This document shows positions 62,402-64,000 of a stretch of 64,000 bases of DNA, piece after piece (position 1 is the first letter of the stretch; each line of letters starts with the position of its first letter). A model generated the notes under the pieces. That model was not told the origin of the DNA. It saw nothing but the letters and a program-made list of their open reading frames with translations, and did not search any database. Location of the stretch: assembly GCF_900111275.1 (NCBI RefSeq), contig NZ_FOGR01000002.1:1-64000 (forward strand). Reading direction: 5' to 3'. This DNA is from Rhizobium sp. NFR03 (GTDB lineage Bacteria > Pseudomonadota > Alphaproteobacteria > Rhizobiales > Rhizobiaceae). A program made the position numbers and the translations under genes.

Positions 62402-63715
62402 ATGATCCCGCAGGAGATCATCCGCCGCAAGCGCGACCGTGTCGCCCTCGAACCATCCGAGATCGCCGACTTCGTCGCCGGTATGGCCGATGGCTCTGTT
62501 GCAGATGCGCAGGTTGCGGCCTTTGCCATGGCGACATGGTTTTCCGGGATGACCAGCGCCGAGACGGTGGCGCTGACGGTCGCCATGCGCGACAGCGGCA
62601 GGGTGCTCGATTATCACGCGCTCGGACGTCCGGTGGCCGACAAGCACTCGACCGGTGGCGTCGGCGACAACGTCTCCCTCATGCTCGCGCCGATCCTTGC
62701 GGCCTGCGGCCTCGTCGTCCCCATGATCTCGGGTCGTGGCCTCGGGCATACCGGCGGCACCCTCGACAAGCTCGAATCCATTCCCGGCTACCATATCGCG
62801 CCGTCCGCGGAGACCTTGGGTCGTGTCGTGGAAAGCGTCGGCTGCGCCATCATCGGGCAAACGGCGGATTTGGCACCTGCCGACCGACGGCTCTACGCGA
62901 TCCGCGACATCACCGCGACCGTGGACTCCGTGCCCCTGATCACGGCCTCCATCCTGTCGAAGAAGCTCGCGGCGGGCCTCGGCTCTCTCGTGCTCGACGT
63001 CAAGGTCGGCAGTGGTGCGTTCATGGCCTCCGTGACGGAAGCGGAGATTCTGGCGCGTTCGCTGGTAGACGTTGCCAATGGGGCAGGGCTGCGCACGACG
63101 GCTCTCATCACGGACATGAACGAACCGCTCGCCGATGCTGTCGGGAATGCGCTGGAAATCCTCAATTGCCTCGCCTTCCTGCGTGGCGAAAAGCAGGGTA
63201 CGCGGCTCGAGCAGGTCGTCATGGCGCTTGCCTCCGAAATGCTGCTGGTTGCCGGCGTCACCTCGGGGCCTGTCGAAAGCCAGGATGCCGCGCGGCGGGC
63301 GCTGGAAAGCGGGATCGCACTCGATATTTTCGGCCGGATGGTCTCGGCGCTGGGTGGACCGGTCGATTTCGTAGAGCGCCCGGAAGACTATTTGCCAGCC
63401 GCGCCGGTTATCCGGCCGGTCACCGCGGAGCGCGCCGGCAGTCTCGCCACCTGCGATGCCCGCGCCTTGGGGATGGCGGTCATCGGGCTTGGCGGTGGAC
63501 GGACCCGCGCCGATCAGGCGATCGATCACAGCGTCGGCTTCTCCGACATCCTGCCGCTTGGCACGGCTGTGACAGCGGGACAAATGCTTGCCCGCGTCCA
63601 TGCCGCAGACGAGACTGCTGCCGACGAAGCCATATCGGCCTTTCTGGCAGCCTATACGATCGAGAATGCTGCTCCCGCAACGCGTCCCATCATCCTGTCG
63701 CGCCTGACCGCCTGA
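62402..63715 (+). CDS. deoA: Thymidine phosphorylase DeoA
   Basis: 437 residues from the ATG at 62402, which has GAGG directly upstream, four bases after deoC. The family signature is present: SGRVLDYHALGRPVADKHSTGGVGDN split over about 70-95, then SGRGLGHTGGTLDKLESIPGY, and the DVKVGSGAFM motif near 205. It splits thymidine and deoxyuridine with phosphate, giving the base and deoxyribose-1-P. It ends the operon and converges on the protease gene. Confidence 0.95.
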   Translation: MIPQEIIRRKRDRVALEPSEIADFVAGMADGSVADAQVAAFAMATWFSGMTSAETVALTVAMRDSGRVLDYHALGRPVADKHSTGGVGDNVSLMLAPILAACGLVVPMISGRGLGHTGGTLDKLESIPGYHIAPSAETLGRVVESVGCAIIGQTADLAPADRRLYAIRDITATVDSVPLITASILSKKLAAGLGSLVLDVKVGSGAFMASVTEAEILARSLVDVANGAGLRTTALITDMNEPLADAVGNALEILNCLAFLRGEKQGTRLEQVVMALASEMLLVAGVTSGPVESQDAARRALESGIALDIFGRMVSALGGPVDFVERPEDYLPAAPVIRPVTAERAGSLATCDARALGMAVIGLGGGRTRADQAIDHSVGFSDILPLGTAVTAGQMLARVHAADETAADEAISAFLAAYTIENAAPATRPIILSRLTA

Positions 63716-63717
63716 CG

Positions 63718-64000
63718 TTACCGTCTGAGCCTCAAGGCGCCGTCTTCCACTGCAAAGGACGATAGCCGGTTAAGAAAGCTCATGCCCACCAGCGTCTCGG
63801 AAAGGGCCGTATCCGGCAGCACCATCGCCTGTACATTGTCGATGGCGATGCTGCCGACCTTGATCCGCTTCAAGGTCACCGGAGCCGCCTTCGCCAGGCC
63901 GTTCGCGGTGGAAACGGAGATGGCGTAGTCGAGCGTCGCGAGCGATAGGCCGATCCGTCGCGCGGTGCTCTCGTTGATCGCGACGACACTCGCGCCCGTA
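63718..64000 (-). CDS. Retropepsin-like aspartic protease, C-terminal part (partial)
   Basis: The reverse strand is open from the window edge to the TAA at 63718-63720 (about 93 residues). It reads as the C-terminal half of a clan AA aspartic protease of the TIGR02281 type: TGASVVAINESTARRIGL just after the usual catalytic D-T/S-G, then VGSIAIDNVQAMVLPD and LVGMSFLNRLSSF. The catalytic Asp and the N-terminal membrane segment lie beyond the edge. Confidence 0.8.
   Translation of the reverse strand, partial: TGASVVAINESTARRIGLSLATLDYAISVSTANGLAKAAPVTLKRIKVGSIAIDNVQAMVLPDTALSETLVGMSFLNRLSSFAVEDGALRLRR

Overview
The window is GC-rich chromosomal DNA from an alphaproteobacterium, most likely a member of the Rhizobiaceae (Rhizobium, Ensifer, Agrobacterium or Shinella type). 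The grounds are the order 5S rRNA end - tRNA-fMet at the left edge, a rhamnose locus in the arrangement known from Rhizobium leguminosarum (rhaRSTPQUK divergent from rhaDI), an orfA-pit phosphate pair, and many proteins of rhizobial type. No phage, CRISPR array, plasmid origin or active transposon was seen.

Layout. 1-226: tail of an rRNA operon (5S 3' end, initiator tRNA, terminator). 299-2168: two decayed transposase genes (IS5 and IS630 families). 2217-14745: a type II secretion system in two divergent arms, gspD-O-F-G-H-I-J-K leftward and gspE-L-M-C/N rightward, with a Tat-exported ferritin-like gene between them. 14776-19363: nhaA, a bicupin ureidoglycine aminohydrolase, an HD-GYP phosphodiesterase and an EI24/CysZ-like membrane protein. 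19551-28251: an amino-sugar and cell-wall recycling region (amidase, ROK kinase, cutC; leftward BadF-type kinase, GntR regulator, SIS deaminase, nagA; rightward murQ and a LysE exporter). 28363-39216: complete L-rhamnose uptake and catabolism with a large palindromic operator region. 39245-45050: c-di-GMP enzymes (EAL, GGDEF), a Crp/Fnr regulator, and orfA-pit with a PHO-box-like sequence facing a NUDIX gene. 45130-49065: methyltransferase and siderophore-type ABC importer. 49195-52274: manganese catalase, tRNA-Ser(GGA), a small membrane protein and msrA. 52414-55734: AraC regulator and TonB-dependent siderophore receptor. 55995-63715: nucleoside import (BMP-family binding protein, ATPase, two permeases) and pyrimidine nucleoside breakdown (cdd, deoC, deoA). 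The 3' end of an aspartic protease gene closes the window.

How the parts work together. The rhamnose genes form a closed pathway: RhaSTPQ import, RhaM anomer interconversion, RhaI isomerisation, RhaK phosphorylation, RhaD cleavage with an attached dehydrogenase for the lactaldehyde product, and RhaR control. The amino-sugar genes feed MurNAc-6-P and GlcNAc to fructose-6-P. The nucleoside genes convert imported pyrimidine nucleosides to bases and deoxyribose-derived glyceraldehyde-3-P plus acetaldehyde. The most unusual arrangement is the type II secretion locus: its outer-membrane secretin appears to be a lipoprotein, its C/N component appears to have a cleavable signal peptide instead of a membrane anchor, and a Tat-signal ferritin-like protein sits between the two arms as a candidate substrate.
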